The notes: a model not told the origin generated them from the letters alone. A DNA stretch of 64,000 bases from Paramarasmius palmivorus (GCA_037176845.1 JAYKXP010000141.1:51342-115341), one strand, 5' to 3'. Shown: positions 1 through 11,640, counted from the stretch's first letter. Program-made: numbers and translations.

Positions 1-1
1 T

Positions 2-989
2 CCGGGGGAAAATAACACACCACAAGACGAAACAGCCGCCGACATTGACAATGATCCTTTTGCCTACTACTTTACATCCGAGGAGGACCCAAATATACCC
101 CCAAAAGTTCTCATAACAACCTCACCAAAGGCGTCAAAAGCCACATACGAATTTTGCGATGAAATTGTCGGTGTTTTTCCTGGAGCTGAATTCATTCGGA
201 GAAAGAAGGGGAAAGGCTTTGAGATGGGTCGAATTGCAGGGTGGGCTGCGGGAAGAGGTTACAAACACATGTGTGTAGTGAACGAGGATATGAAAAAACC
301 CAGTGAGTCGTCTCGTCCTTTTTTCTTTGGCTTTGTGCTCATGGATGTAGACGCGATCACACTGATCCACTTACCGAATGGACCCACTGCATACTTCAAA
401 CTCTCGTCAGTGGAACTAACGAGGCAAATATACGTGAGTAATGGAGGCTCCCGACACACACATCTCATTAACATCTCGCCCATCAGGGACACGCTCGCGC
501 GACACCTCACAACCCTGAACTCGTTCTGAACGGTTTCGTCACACGGTTGGGCCATACAGTCGGTCGAATGTTCCAGACTATGTTCCCAGCATTACCCGAA
601 TTCCAAGGGAGACAGGTCGTCACGCTGCACAACCAGCGAGATTTCCTGTTCTTCCGGAGACACCGATACGCTTTTAGGAGCACGGAAAGGGTTGCATTAC
701 AAGAGATTGGGCCGAGGTTTACGTTGAAGCTCCGGTCGCTGAGGAAGGGTATTCCGGCTGTTCAAAATTACGGGGAGAGTGCGAAACCATTGGAGTTCGA
801 CGATGCCGAAGAGCAGGCAGAAGAAGCTAACCCAGAATCCGACCCAGAACCTACAAAGGTTGTTCCACCAAAGCAGGACGAGTATCTTTGGAAATGGAAG
901 GTGCGTTTTCATCTTACATCGCTCGACATACGGCTAATTCCCTATTCCAGCCTGAACTGGAGACAACACGGCGCACCTTCTTTCTTTAG
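2..989 (+). CDS. RPF1: Ribosome production factor 1 (Brix domain), 3' part
   Basis: This is the 3' portion of a Brix-domain ribosome-biogenesis protein; its start lies before the window. Exons read 2-302, 351-433, 487-900 and 951-989, with GT-AG introns of 48, 53 and 50 bp that keep one frame to a TAG stop. Visible hallmarks are [12 protein letters not shown] near the beginning of the Brix fold, [16 protein letters not shown], a [20 protein letters not shown] segment and FFRRHRYAF, followed by an acidic linker and a short C-terminal tail. In yeast the family acts in the nucleolus on maturation of the 60S subunit and processing of 27S pre-rRNA (family knowledge). It is the only clear housekeeping gene in the window and marks the edge of the accessory region to its right. 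Identification is firm; the exact amino terminus cannot be seen. Confidence 0.95.
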
Positions 990-1184
990 ATACATGACAT
1001 TGGTGTATTATGATTACATGCGCCAATATATTGATCCTATAGACTGTGTGGTATGGTGTGAGTCATTGTGATATACACTTTTCAAAGTTCGTAAAAGGTT
1101 CGCTTGAATCGTTCGGTGGTAAAGCTTACAGAGCGGCGAGCTAAAAGAGTGAGAGGTAGATAAAAAGGAATTTGAAACGCATTC

Positions 1185-1650
1185 TTGTGCCTTGGCCCTG
1201 TAAACAGCCCAATGAAGCCTGTTCTACTATGTGCAACGAGTTTGTCCCGAATTCTGGAATCCAAGAATTTCAGGTCGCTCATAGACCGACTGCGGTCGAA
1301 CCAACTACCACGTCGTACAGAATCAGCCCAAACGCTTGTGTACCTCCAGCGGGAAGAACTCGAGTTGGAGCGATACGATCGGGAGATTCTTCGTCTGCAC
1401 GAAGCTATGGAAGAGCTAGAGAGGCAGCGAAGCAGCCTTTCAACGAGGATCCAGCTCCGCCGTAGCTGAATTTCGCCAATCCGTCGGCTGCCTGTTGAAG
1501 TCCTTGAGGAAATATTCAAGGCTGTCTGCTCCGGCTCCTCCCTTGATTCGCCGTCTTTCACCAAAGAATTAAGACAGAGTTTGCGCCCACATTGATTCTC
1601 GGACAAGTCTCTCACCGCTGGAGACACTGTCAATGCGTCCGATAACTTGA
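1185..1650 (+). pseudogene. F-box gene remnant (CxxC/coiled-coil subfamily)
   Basis: The translation matches the N-terminal part of the intact F-box genes at 2128-3729 and 57990-59600. It shows LRSNQLP, then a Glu/Arg-rich coiled coil, then SPIRRLPVEVLEEIF, the F-box core. An in-frame TGA at about 1467-1469 sits where the paralogues have Trp (RRSW or RHSW), so one G-to-A change explains it. About 110 bases later the frame changes: the APTLILGQVSHRWR segment, homologous to the paralogues, continues in another frame and soon stops. The CxxC start and the leucine-rich C-terminal two thirds are missing. It faces the intact gene at 2128-3729 and is read here as a dead duplicate. Confidence 0.8.
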
Positions 1651-2127
1651 ATAAAGTCTTGTTTCAAGACTAGACGTGCGTATGGTTGAGACTTGGCTGG
1701 TTGAAGCCTTGTTTTTTGAAGATGTGAAATTTCTGTCTCGAGTGAGTATACTGAATGAAGGCAGGATTTTGGGTGCTAAGATGATGGTTGAGAAGAGAAG
1801 AGACAGAGCCGACGCGCCAGTGCCAACTCGGCGCTGTGACTCGGAAGCTCGACCCGTTCCCAGGAAACGACATTCAGTACTGCAACATATACCAACACCA
1901 GACAAAATAATATTATTATACACAATCAGACAGTCAGTCTTCAGAGGTAAGTTTCCTATATACAACGGTACTAACTTGAAACATCAGACACTCTCCGGCG
2001 CGTCCAATGCCATCAATCACACACCCCACACTGTCCCAATACCCATCACAAGTGATGGTGCATAGATATGAATGAGTGAACGGCATCACGGTATCAAGTG
2101 GACAACAAGTTACCTCAAGAGCAGGCA
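1651..2127. other. Intergenic, no gene seen
   Basis: Short open frames exist on both strands, but none resembles a family or is joined by credible splice sites. This is the space between the F-box remnant and the convergent intact F-box gene. Confidence 0.5.
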
Positions 2128-3729
2128 TTACTTGCTTTCATTCGGAACAGGGAGTGGGGCCCACTTGAGACCACTCTTCGCAAGCTTCTCTATCCTGCTC
2201 CTGAATCCTTCCAAAACATCCGGAGCACATTCCGGTAGTGCTCCGAACCTAAGATCCCACTTCCATCGTGGAACTGGTACCCTAGCCCTGTAATCCTTCA
2301 ACGCCCCAATACGTGCTTCTAACTTGCCGAGGAGAACATCTACGGTCTCTGGATCGAGAGTAGACCATCGTTCGGAGGCGATGACATAGGACAATTTGGG
2401 AGAAGGAATAGGTGTTTGGTACGAACTGACTGGAGACAGTACATCCAAAAGCTGGCACACAAATGCCCCTGGATGCATATTCTTGCGAGATGGATCTGCT
2501 ACCACCACTTCAAAATGTGATAGCTCTGGACACGAGGTTAGGAAGTTGCGAAGGTCGACGTCTGTCACATTGTAGCGGCCAGAACGTATTTCCATTGTGA
2601 ATTCTTCGAGATGGCACCCCGAACGACGGACGAGGTCTGTGACAAGTTCGAGAGATCGAGAGTCGTTGTACGATGAAATCCGGAAAGAAGATAATGAAGG
2701 TAGAACAAACTGCGGAAGATTAAATGCAGGTTTGTCTGCGTGGCGACAATAAGCGATCTCAAGTCGGCGCAAAGATGGAATTTCGACGAGATCTTCCATC
2801 TCGTGGCGGCTGGGAGAGAATAGATGAAGCGTTAGGGAATGGAGATTATTGCAAATCTCAAGCGGCACAGGCTCAAGAGGCCAAGGATCGGTGCAGACAA
2901 TCTTCAGCACCCTCAGCTGGTGGCACGGGAGTATACGATATTCCGGAAAAGCGTGGTATATCGTCATGTCAGAGAGCTTGGGTACTATATCGTTACGGAG
3001 AGAATCCGCGAGCCATTTTGGGATACGGGACTCAGGAGGATAGTCCACGTCTCCTCTAAGGTCAAATCCTGCAATGCGCGGAATGTGTGGGGCGAGCAGT
3101 CGTGGTATTGGATTGATTTGGCCGTCCTGGAGGTAACCTGCGCAATGGAAGTTTACCAGGTGCAATGGATGGTCCCTTGACTTGGTAAGGTAATGAATCA
3201 ACAACGATTGGATTTGGTCGATTTGGTCCCCATTGATACGTCCATATGGTAGCCGGAGTCGTATGAGAGACCATAGTGACGGAGAGGCGTTGATTACCAC
3301 TCTCCAATGATGGGAAACGTGCGTGAATGCAAGAACTGGTGCGGATATCGGCCGAAGTCCCACGTCCAGAGCGAATGTACCAGACTCTGGTGTAAAGACA
3401 AATGCGAGGATATTCACGAGGATCTCCACCGGTAGTCTGCGAATTGGGGAAAACCAGCTTCGATGACGCTCGATACGTTCGACCAAGTCCACTCGATGTG
3501 CTTCCAGCTTTGCCAGAGCATCGTTCAAACGGGCAATCTCCTTTTCGCACTTCGCCAGCTCAAGGCTTTCTGCCTCAATGTACGAGCGTGCTTGTTGCAT
3601 GTTTGTACTATGGGATGGGAGCTGGTTTGACCTCAATAGATCGTTCAAATCGTTGGCGGTCGGAAATTGCGGGATGTCCTTTGGCAAGAAGCTGTACTGA
3701 CAGTTGTCGCAGAGTACGATCTTCTCCAT
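2128..3729 (-). CDS. F-box protein, CxxC/coiled-coil subfamily (533 aa)
   Basis: Single-exon coding sequence of 533 aa. Order of parts: CDNCQYSFLPKD module at residues 7-18; a linker ending LLRSNQLPS; a coiled coil at about 45-92 (ELAKCEKEIARLNDALAKLE); the F-box core SPIRRLPVEILVNILAF at about 95-112; FTHVSHHWR at about 135-143; then irregular leucine-rich segments (LHSLTLHLF, LPSLSSFRI, CPELSHFEV) to the end. Such proteins usually act as substrate adaptors of SCF ubiquitin ligases, with the F-box binding Skp1 (family knowledge); the substrate is unknown. The start codon is supported by identical N termini in paralogues and by a leader intron just upstream. It is the intact partner of the remnant at 1185-1650. 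Confidence 0.85.
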   Translation of the reverse strand: MEKIVLCDNCQYSFLPKDIPQFPTANDLNDLLRSNQLPSHSTNMQQARSYIEAESLELAKCEKEIARLNDALAKLEAHRVDLVERIERHRSWFSPIRRLPVEILVNILAFVFTPESGTFALDVGLRPISAPVLAFTHVSHHWRVVINASPSLWSLIRLRLPYGRINGDQIDQIQSLLIHYLTKSRDHPLHLVNFHCAGYLQDGQINPIPRLLAPHIPRIAGFDLRGDVDYPPESRIPKWLADSLRNDIVPKLSDMTIYHAFPEYRILPCHQLRVLKIVCTDPWPLEPVPLEICNNLHSLTLHLFSPSRHEMEDLVEIPSLRRLEIAYCRHADKPAFNLPQFVLPSLSSFRISSYNDSRSLELVTDLVRRSGCHLEEFTMEIRSGRYNVTDVDLRNFLTSCPELSHFEVVVADPSRKNMHPGAFVCQLLDVLSPVSSYQTPIPSPKLSYVIASERWSTLDPETVDVLLGKLEARIGALKDYRARVPVPRWKWDLRFGALPECAPDVLEGFRSRIEKLAKSGLKWAPLPVPNESK

Positions 3730-3744
3730 ATTCCTGGATTAACG

Positions 3745-3799
3745 CTAGAAAATACGTATTTGAGTTCAATAGGACAGACTCAGTGACCAGGTTACTCAC
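3745..3799 (-). other. Intron in the 5' leader of the F-box gene
   Basis: On the minus strand a GTGAGT donor (3799) and a CTAG acceptor (3745) enclose 55 bp, ending 15 bases before the ATG. Introns at the same place occur ahead of the F-box genes starting at 11640, 59600 and 63421. It is therefore a conserved, probably ancestral, leader intron. Confidence 0.65.
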
Positions 3800-5145
3800 T
3801 GCGATGTGGCGGAGACGGGGAATGATGAAGGTAAGGTGCAAGGTGCGGAGTAAGTAGGGCATCGGCGCTCTTCCTGCAACCATCACCATGCCAGAATTCT
3901 ATCGCCAGCTTACAGCCATTCTATCAACTCGAACCAATGCTTCAACATAGCTCTTCCTCATTGAACTGCAGTGTTTTCACCAACGGAGAATACAACTCGT
4001 AAACATCAAACATCCTCAAGATTACGCGTACCTCAATGTCGACGTTTCGTCCCAACCAAGACAAGCTTTTCTACAACCCCTTGCTGTCCAAACCCTTCGC
4101 AAAGTCTCCAAAGACGGCGTAGGTGAGTTGCCTTTTGATATATGCCGTCCAGCTCCCGCTCAATTCTCCTCAGCAATGGTTATTCAAGCTTTGGAATACA
4201 TACGGAAGAAGATGAGGGAATTCGTTGAAAGTGCGTCAGTTTCATTAGCTTTTTTGGTCTGTAACTTACTCGATTTTCGCTCCATCCAGCCATTGGCCGT
4301 TTGCGAAATGTCCAGGAGCTTCAAGAGGCAGAGTTTCCGGTGGGAGTGGGATCTTCGAGACGTATAGCCTGAGGCGAAGATCTACGAGTCGCGAGGTACA
4401 TTTCTTCCTCTTTCTACGCCCATTCTCGCTCATTTATCTTTCTACTAGCTACCGATTGCCTTGGACGAGAAGGACGACACTCCCCGCGCAAACATTCGCC
4501 ATTTCTTAAGAATATATCATCGTTATCGGTTCACCCAGTCCTCGTCATGTGTGCCTATCAAACTCAAACTCAATGTTCAGTGCCCGTAGTACACCTACAA
4601 CCAGGTATGAGCCAGGTCTTTACTCATCCAACCCAGACCTCTGAGCGTTTGCCAGGACGACTTCGAGTTCACACCTGCACCGACTATCGAACCTTCGAAA
4701 GATTACAAGTTGGAGGTGTCAGTCAAGATGCGGAGCAGCAAACGCGGGGCGTAGTGGGAAGAGGAAGTACAAGATGCAAACAGACATCTTCGAGACAATA
4801 GCCTGCTGTTTTCGACGTCGACGCTGAGCACATTTCGCCACGTGCTTGGAAGGAAGAGTAGTAGATACTCGATACATATCCACCGTAGAGCCACAGCGAC
4901 ACTAACGCGCTATCGGTTGGAACAATAGCTGGATCTTTTGACTCGTGCTCCGAGAATGTTCTGTATTCGAGTGGTATATCAGAGAATGAGCCGAGTAGGT
5001 CCGCCATGAGCTAGAAGCCTAGATTCATTCAAAGAACTGGGGCTAGTGAGCATCGAAGAGCTTGAAGCTTTGAACATTGAACAGACATCTGAAATACAAC
5101 TACAAAACGCAAAGAATGAACCCAAGTACATCTAAGCGTACCCCA
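3800..5145. other. Intergenic with decayed duplicate segment
   Basis: No intact gene was found. The part at about 4255-4520 is similar, at a level I judge to be roughly 60 percent, to 6985-7240. Shared landmarks are a CCATTGGCC or CCAATGGCC block, GGAGCTTCA, and TTTATCTTTCTA(C/G)TAGCTA. Possible exon-like pieces around 4038-4370 do not join in one frame, so it is treated as a remnant of an unidentified duplicated gene. Confidence 0.45.
4255..4520 (+). repeat. Diverged duplicate segment, copy 1
   Basis: Copy 1 of a pair whose other member is at 6985-7240, in the same orientation. The similarity covers both an exon-like stretch and the following intron-like stretch that ends in CTA(C/G)TAGCTA. 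The two copies flank the seven-helix membrane gene at 5146-6122. Confidence 0.5.
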
Positions 5146-6122
5146 TCACCGCACCAAACTCCCCAAAACCACCACCACCCCAGCCAGCGAAAGCGATACC
5201 ACACTTAATATCATACATATCTTCGGTAACCTCGACCGAAAACTCTCCAAGTTGCTCGAGGCAGTCCTATCCCAGGTGATACTGCCGATACAAAGCGGCA
5301 CCAGGAAGAAAGTGCTAGCCGCAAAAGAGATCGAAAATTCGAGGATACGTTTAGTTATCCCCCTAGGTATGACGATAACCAGAAACTCCGATTCAGGCGA
5401 CGTTTCGACGAGTGAAGTTTGTACGAGGAGGAACAGGTCAATGGTGGATACAACGATGCATACTCCAAAAGCGAGCAGCCATTCGCTTCGAAGGTGATCT
5501 GTTTGGGCGTTAGCGTTCAGCGCGGCGTGGTAAGAAACTTGAACGGCTCACCTAAATCTACTTTCGGGAACGTAAAGAACGTCGAAAAAAACCACCAAAT
5601 ACGTTCAGATCTCGCACCACTCGCCATCCAACACATCCTAGCCACTGTCAACCATGCCGCCCCAATACACATCGCGTACGATACTGGCCGTGAGATATCG
5701 TATATCGCGAGATTGGTGTAACCAAACCAAGCGGGGAGAGACATTCCAAAAAAGAACGCAGATAGAGCTACGGTTGAGGTGGTTTTAACGAGAACAGAGC
5801 GTATGTCTGCTGGCCCGGGGTTGGCACCGGTGGTCCATGTAGCGCTGCAGATTCCGAGCTGGAACGCGACTAGGAGGTATGGTATGGGTTTTTTGGTGGG
5901 AGAGTTGAGAACGCCGATGATGGAGATAATGCTGAGGAAGAGTCCTATAAAGCTCATACGAAATGCGGAATCTGGTAAGGGGTTATTGAGGATCGATGCA
6001 TCGAGGATGGAGGACTACTCACCCCGAATCGCTTGGGCTTTGGAATCATCCTTTGCCACTAGAGGTTTAGATTCATTGACCACTACTCGCATTTTGGCGC
6101 TGGATTTGGAGAGAGATCTCAT
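5146..6122 (-). CDS. Seven-helix membrane protein (290 aa)
   Basis: Three exons on the minus strand: 6122-6023, 5971-5552 and 5498-5146, with 51- and 53-bp introns, both phase 1. The product is 290 aa. Seven hydrophobic segments are visible at about residues 40-55, 63-80, 98-118, 131-149, 180-199, 228-247 and 266-288. The first 39 residues are polar and carry no obvious signal peptide. I do not recognise a named family. The gene at 17201-18179 has the same length, the same intron phases and the shared motif (N/H)L(A/G)IYD, so the two are paralogues. Seven-helix topology could mean a receptor, but no GPCR signature was recognised. Start chosen at the first ATG of a continuous frame. Confidence 0.75.
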
Positions 6123-7706
6123 GGTTGTGGTGGTTTGTGAAAGGGAGATGTTGTCTCAGACATGGCTGCTGTCGAGCGCACGTGCCAGCGATCGGGACAG
6201 CACATTCTACAACTCTGTAAAACGACGTATCGCTAAGCCTGGATTTGGGCGTCGAACTGAGCTAGAGGACGTGAATGAACAGTGGTACACCGAATCGTCA
6301 TGGGTGTCCAGTTCAGAGTTGTTGCTTGGGCGCTTAAATTGCATGTTTGTTTTCCGCGACGACAATCTCGGCCCCAACTCGGAATTCAAATGCTGCTCAA
6401 ATTTCAAAGGCCTTAACCTCTACTACCATCATCAACTCAACTCAACATCGAATCCCGAGCAAGTTTCATGATGATTCATCCGAGTCGCAGGGCCGAACCT
6501 CAAGCCATACTTACGACGAGTCTATCTGTTGTCTACACCGTGGTTCGACACAAAGGATGATTCAGAAAACGGTGACTATGACCCCCAAGCCTTTTCTTTA
6601 CACTTCTACGGATAGCTAATCACCCACACCACCACTGCTAGGCTTCTCTTCCTTGGCGTAACACATTCCAACACCTGACTAGGCCTGACTCTTACCTAGT
6701 GTCTTAACCGCATGTTCGTTCTTGCTTACAACTTCCGGGCTCTTGTGCGCTTGTTGGGTGATTTGCAGTGGATGCGTGTGCTCGTTCTGGTGCCGGCTGC
6801 TGTACTTTTCGTATGAATGAACATTTGGTGATGCAACACCGTGACTGGATAATGTGTTCGACGTGGCAGCTCTTTCTCTCGACACTCATCCTCATCTCGG
6901 TGCTCAAGGTCCTGTCCTCCTTAAGGCCCATTCGAGCTTTGTGACATGGAAAAAGGTGCGTCAGATCTCCTTAGCCCTTCTTAATCTGCCACTTGCTCGA
7001 TATTCTCTAGACCTCCACTCCGATCAACCAATGGCCATTTGCACATACCTGGGAGCTTCAGGAAGCAAATTTCCCGGGTTGGACGTGTAACGGAGTTGAT
7101 TCGGATGCGAGGATTACATATCGTACCCACTTCAAGGTATGATTCTCCATCTTTTTACTCTCATTTTCAGACGTTTATCTTTCTAGTAGCTATAGACTAA
7201 GGCACTACCCCGAGAAGATACTTTGCACGTAAACATTGACCACTCCTCTCGATTAGCCGCTGTGACGTCCGCAAAAGCTCTACGATGCGTACGATTCACT
7301 ATATACGTCTGGAATTCCGTTTTATCACCGCGGTGAACGGATACTTGCCCTGACGACGATAGTCCTCTTCTAACTGTATTGTTTTATCTCACTCAGTACG
7401 TTGGTTTTCGTTCCAGACGTGATGTACGTATGATTTCAAGAACGTACACACTGCCTCCTCACATAACTTTTCCTTCCAGTTGAGGATGAAATCATTGAAA
7501 CACTGTTATGTACTTCGGAGCAGCCCGTCAATCTGACACATCCTTCCTTCCTTTCTACCTCGCAACATCGACAGGGACTACCTACTATCTCTACGCACTA
7601 TCAATCTGCTCCTTACACTAGGTATGGATTAGGAAGGTCAATTTGTTTTCTTTGCTGAAGGCTTTACAGCTATCGCAGAGGTATCCCTCGTCTGGAACAG
7701 CAAAGC
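6123..7706. other. Intergenic, no intact gene
   Basis: Contains the second copy of the diverged duplicate (about 6985-7240). Other open frames are short and lack family resemblance or consistent splicing. Confidence 0.45.
6985..7240 (+). repeat. Diverged duplicate segment, copy 2
   Basis: Partner of the segment at 4255-4520. It shares CCAATGGCC, GGAGCTTCA and the TTTATCTTTCTAGTAGCTA region in the same order. It lies upstream of the broken F-box gene at 7707-9415. Confidence 0.5.
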
Positions 7707-9415
7707 TTGGACTATCGCCTGTGCATGGAGATGCCAGAAAACTACCCAAATCTCACTGGTCAGGAGAATGAGCAGCCCAACTTCGAGGAGCTCAAACCTA
7801 AAAATGTCCCATTGGCACCCATCTACAAACTCGCTCTCGACAATCTCCTCGAAATATTCGCCGCGTCATGCGACAAGAACATGCTAACTAGGGAGAGATT
7901 TTGCCCCTCACTCGCCCTTTCCGCTGTCTGTCGTACATGGCGAGATCATCATGCTCTCCACACCTGATCTTTGGTCATCTATTGAGGTCATATACCGCTC
8001 TAGCGAATGGCCTTCAAGCATAGGTTCACCATCCGACTTTCGCGACCTCCTGATTCAAAGAGTACACCTCTTCATGGACCGATCCAAAACGACACCTCTG
8101 GATCTGAGCGTGTATATCACTGACTGGGATGTACCAGGCCCAGGCGCGCGCTGCGTTTGGAGTCTCCTGGCAGGGAATTCGGAGAGGTGGCGGAGCCTGC
8201 GTTTAGCTGTGCCTCGCGCGACATTACTCATGGATATTCCCCTTGAGGTGTCGCAGGTCGCCTTGCCTCTCTGAAATATCTGGCTCTTTCGCACCGGGGG
8301 CATCCACCAGGTCACCTACAGTGTAGGCGGTGCGGTGTCGCCCTCAATGGAATAGCAAGAGACAAAGAGGCCTCAGTACCCCGGGTGCTATCAGATGTTA
8401 TCCGCCCTTTGTTCCCTTTGTTCAGCTGTCCTGGCTGTCTAAGATACGGGAAGGAGGCGACTCTGCAACGCCTAGAGTGTAGGTGACCAAGAGATTGCCC
8501 GCGGTGTCGGTAGGGGAGAACGCAGATGTCCCGGTTACGGCGCCTTTCGGTTTACCGGTCCGGTTCTTTAGAACTTGCCCGTCACTCGATACCATTGTGC
8601 TCGAAAACGTAAACCCAGATAATCTGGTTTTTCCTTATCCACAGATCAAGTCGTTGACTCTCCGGGACAATACTGTTGGAGAGAGCTTTTTGACATTGTT
8701 TCCGACCTTGGAGGAGGTGGTCCTTTGGGACTCACGGTATCCTTTTCATCCGGCCCAACAACGCACTAGCCTCTCCCAGATACGGAAGCTGAAGATCAAA
8801 ACCTGGAAAACAGATCCAGATGACGACTTCTTCGATCCCCTTCGCGCACTCACCTTTCCCAAACTATCATCCTTACACATCTCATACTTAAACGTCATGT
8901 CGTTGGATGACAACAGCCGGAAGCCTTTCGACGAGCAAGCTCTGACGAGTTTCTTGACTCATTCGCAATGTTTCATCACCGAACTCGTTCTCGAGTGCGC
9001 TCCGATATCTGATGTGCAAACTATTAGACTGATTAAGCTCATGCCTACTCTTCGTAGCCTACACATCGAGGAGTGTCCGAGTCCGAACGGGGTGCCAAAG
9101 AACATGGTCATCACTTCGACGTTCCTCAAAGCTATCTCTGTTACGACGGAGATGGCTCCGTTGGCCCCAAGCCTCAGCGAGCTTACGCTTGTGTTACATC
9201 CATCGGCGATGGGGTTCGACTGTCAAGAGCTCGTGAAGGCTTTGAGCTCTCGACGCTTGCGCATTTCCACAACTGTGCACGGTCTATCTTCGGCGAATAT
9301 CGGATTTATAGGGCCGGAAGAGGCCAATCCTTGTATCATGCAACAGCTCAGTACCGTGCGGGCTGGAGGAAAGTTTGGTGGAGGCTTGAACATGAGAATT
9401 AGATGGGTAAGGTAG
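7707..9415 (+). pseudogene. Frameshifted F-box/leucine-rich gene
   Basis: The F-box-like start (LAPIYKLALDNLLEIFA, then SALSAVCRTWR-type sequence) and the leucine-rich end are recognisable, but reading must change frame at least three times. At about 7943 an extra G interrupts the path from CRTWR to IIMLSTPDLW; the paralogue at 22144-23620 lacks that base. Near 8250 the frame changes again to GRLASLKYLAL, and near 8484 a TGA ends that frame before the CPSLDTIVLENV repeats resume in the third frame. The last 310 codons (8483-9415) stay open. It is a second F-box subfamily, without the CxxC module. A sequencing error could explain one break but hardly all three. Confidence 0.75.
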
Positions 9416-10038
9416 CTTGAAAAGGAGACATCTTAGGAGGTATGGTTTAGGTTGCGCTTTCATGGGTATGGCATAGCAATGAATTGAGCTTCGAGTAGTA
9501 TGCGAAACAGACTCGCCCGGCGAAGAAAGTCAAGTTTGTGTACACTATAGCTTGAGAAATGACTTTTTCCCCTGGAAGTTTGGGATAGGATCGTTCAGTC
9601 CTTTTGTACAACCATTACAAACCGCCCAAGCACCTTCTGCTTTGGCAATAATCTACTCGGACTCTATCCACAGGTACCCTGACCAAGATTCGGCTTCACG
9701 GGTTCCTTATTCAGTTCAGCGGCCATTTCTGTTTCCCGTGTACGCCCCTTGTTATCTGGGCCACGGTTCCACCTTCACCACCATGACATCTTGCCCCCAG
9801 AAACCTCGACTCTGAGGTACAGAACCGCCGATGGAAGTAGCTGTTTGGATGTATACGCGGATACAAAGTCGGACATCTCCCACGCTGGCAGCTCGGTACG
9901 TGCTACTGATATCCCAACACGATGGCTCTAAACCGCAATCTAGACATTGACACAAACCTGGAACCTACATTGTTCAAGTTTAGGGTACAGAGAACACGAA
10001 AGACACGCAGTTAAGATACAAACCAAAACGCAGGTATG
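9416..10038. other. Intergenic, nothing recognised
   Basis: The space between the broken F-box gene and the convergent intact F-box gene. Only short open frames are present. Confidence 0.5.
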
Positions 10039-11640
10039 CTAGATCCGCTCGCTTTCGCTGACGGTAACCTTCGCCCACTTGATTCTACACACTAATCCCC
10101 TTTCCGTAAGCCTCTCCAACTTCGCATTGAATGCCTCCACATCATCTTTCGTACATTCCGACAATATACCAAACGTAAGACCCCACTTTATAGGTACCTT
10201 GTTATTGTTCAGAGCTGTGACTCTCATCTCCAACATGTCCAGCAGTGCGCTGGCAGTACCTGAATCAACGGAGGAACGTTGTTCGTGTACGCTCAGCTCT
10301 GCCAAATGGGGTGCTACGACTCTGAGGCTCTCCTGGCTAGGTGCCTGGCATAACGCCTCGAGGAGCTGATAAATCAACATCTTCGCACTACCAGGTTGCG
10401 AGCCCATATCCGAGCTATACTTAAGCCGAAGCTTAGTGAGCTCAGAACAGGATGTAAGAAACTGGTATAGTTCGGTGGTCGATGTATTCAAACAGTGATG
10501 AACCATCAACGTGAACTTTCGGAGACGACGGTACCCTGCGTTTATCAAAGGCGCGAAAGATTTCATTTGATGGATTGAGATATTGAGAGAGACGAGCGAG
10601 GGAAATCCAAAGTGTCGAGAGATAAAAGAGAGATGGGTATCATCGTATATAGCAATATAAAGGCGGCATACTGAAGGCGCCTCAATTCGAATGTCTTTGT
10701 CGACTTGCTCCGGAGAGGTCCTAACAATGCATAATGACAAGGTGTGGAGCTGAGTGCAGAGCGGAACCAATCGAATGAGATCCTTGCAATCATGCACTTG
10801 TAGGATTTCCATCGCCGTTAGCTGGTGGTATGGGAGCCAGGACGACCCGGGGGGTCGGATCATCTTGACGTTTGTAAGTCTCGACGCCCCCATTCGGAGA
10901 ATATCCCAAACCCAATGCGGGATGTAAGGGGACCTAGACCTCAGATGTGTAGATAAGGCGGAAAGATCGAGCCTTGCGATGCGCGAAACATGTGGAGAGA
11001 TCATATTGAATATCGAGGGGTTGTTGTACGTAGTAACTTGAAGTTGCCAGAACTGCAAGTCCAGTGAGTGTCCCCTCGACCTGACAAGGTAACACTCTAG
11101 AAGATACATTATCTTCGTTATAGCTAATGTGGTCGGAGCTGCTATTTCGAGCTTTATCGTCGACCACAATCGTGCAGAGCTATTGCCAATTGATCTCCAG
11201 CGATAGGAGACTTGTGTAAGTGTCAACGTGGGCGCAGCTCTCTGTGGTGAGCCTCCGGGGAAGGGTGTATCATAAAGCCTGAGGGAATGACATCCATGTT
11301 CTGCGATGCAATTCATTGCGAATATGTTCTCGAGAATTTCGTTCGGTATTCTTCGAATTGGAGAGAGCAAGCCCTGGCAATGCTCGATGCGCTTCGACAC
11401 AGCGGCTCGGTGCATCTCGAGCTTTTCCAGCGCATCGCGTAATCGCGTAATCTCCTGGTTACATCGTTTCAATTCACGCTCTTCTCCTTCAATACATGAG
11501 TGTATCTGGGCTGTATCTGTAAGGGATGGATGGGGTGACCTCACTAGGTCGTTCAAGTTGCGAAGAGCAGGAAAGAGTTGTGTGGTATCCTTTGGTAGAA
11601 AGTCGTGCTGACAGTTGTCGCAGAGGAGAATGGCATCCAT
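10039..11640 (-). CDS. F-box protein, CxxC/coiled-coil subfamily (533 aa)
   Basis: Intact single-exon coding sequence of 533 aa. It has the CDNCQHDFLPKD module at residues 7-18, a coiled coil with ELKRCNQEITRLRDALEKLE, the F-box core SPIRRIPNEILENIFA, LTQVSYRWR, and leucine-rich segments in the C-terminal two thirds. The length equals that of the paralogue at 2128-3729, although the two differ widely in the repeats. This suggests old duplication with length kept under constraint. The expected role is an SCF adaptor in which the variable C-terminal part selects the target (family knowledge). It neighbours the aegerolysin pair with no evident functional link. Confidence 0.85.
   Translation of the reverse strand: MDAILLCDNCQHDFLPKDTTQLFPALRNLNDLVRSPHPSLTDTAQIHSCIEGEERELKRCNQEITRLRDALEKLEMHRAAVSKRIEHCQGLLSPIRRIPNEILENIFAMNCIAEHGCHSLRLYDTPFPGGSPQRAAPTLTLTQVSYRWRSIGNSSARLWSTIKLEIAAPTTLAITKIMYLLECYLVRSRGHSLDLQFWQLQVTTYNNPSIFNMISPHVSRIARLDLSALSTHLRSRSPYIPHWVWDILRMGASRLTNVKMIRPPGSSWLPYHQLTAMEILQVHDCKDLIRLVPLCTQLHTLSLCIVRTSPEQVDKDIRIEAPSVCRLYIAIYDDTHLSFISRHFGFPSLVSLNISIHQMKSFAPLINAGYRRLRKFTLMVHHCLNTSTTELYQFLTSCSELTKLRLKYSSDMGSQPGSAKMLIYQLLEALCQAPSQESLRVVAPHLAELSVHEQRSSVDSGTASALLDMLEMRVTALNNNKVPIKWGLTFGILSECTKDDVEAFNAKLERLTERGLVCRIKWAKVTVSESERI

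Noticed and set aside
1082..1633. 183-aa minus-strand frame
   Set aside because: Antisense of the F-box remnant, which is identified by homology on the plus strand.
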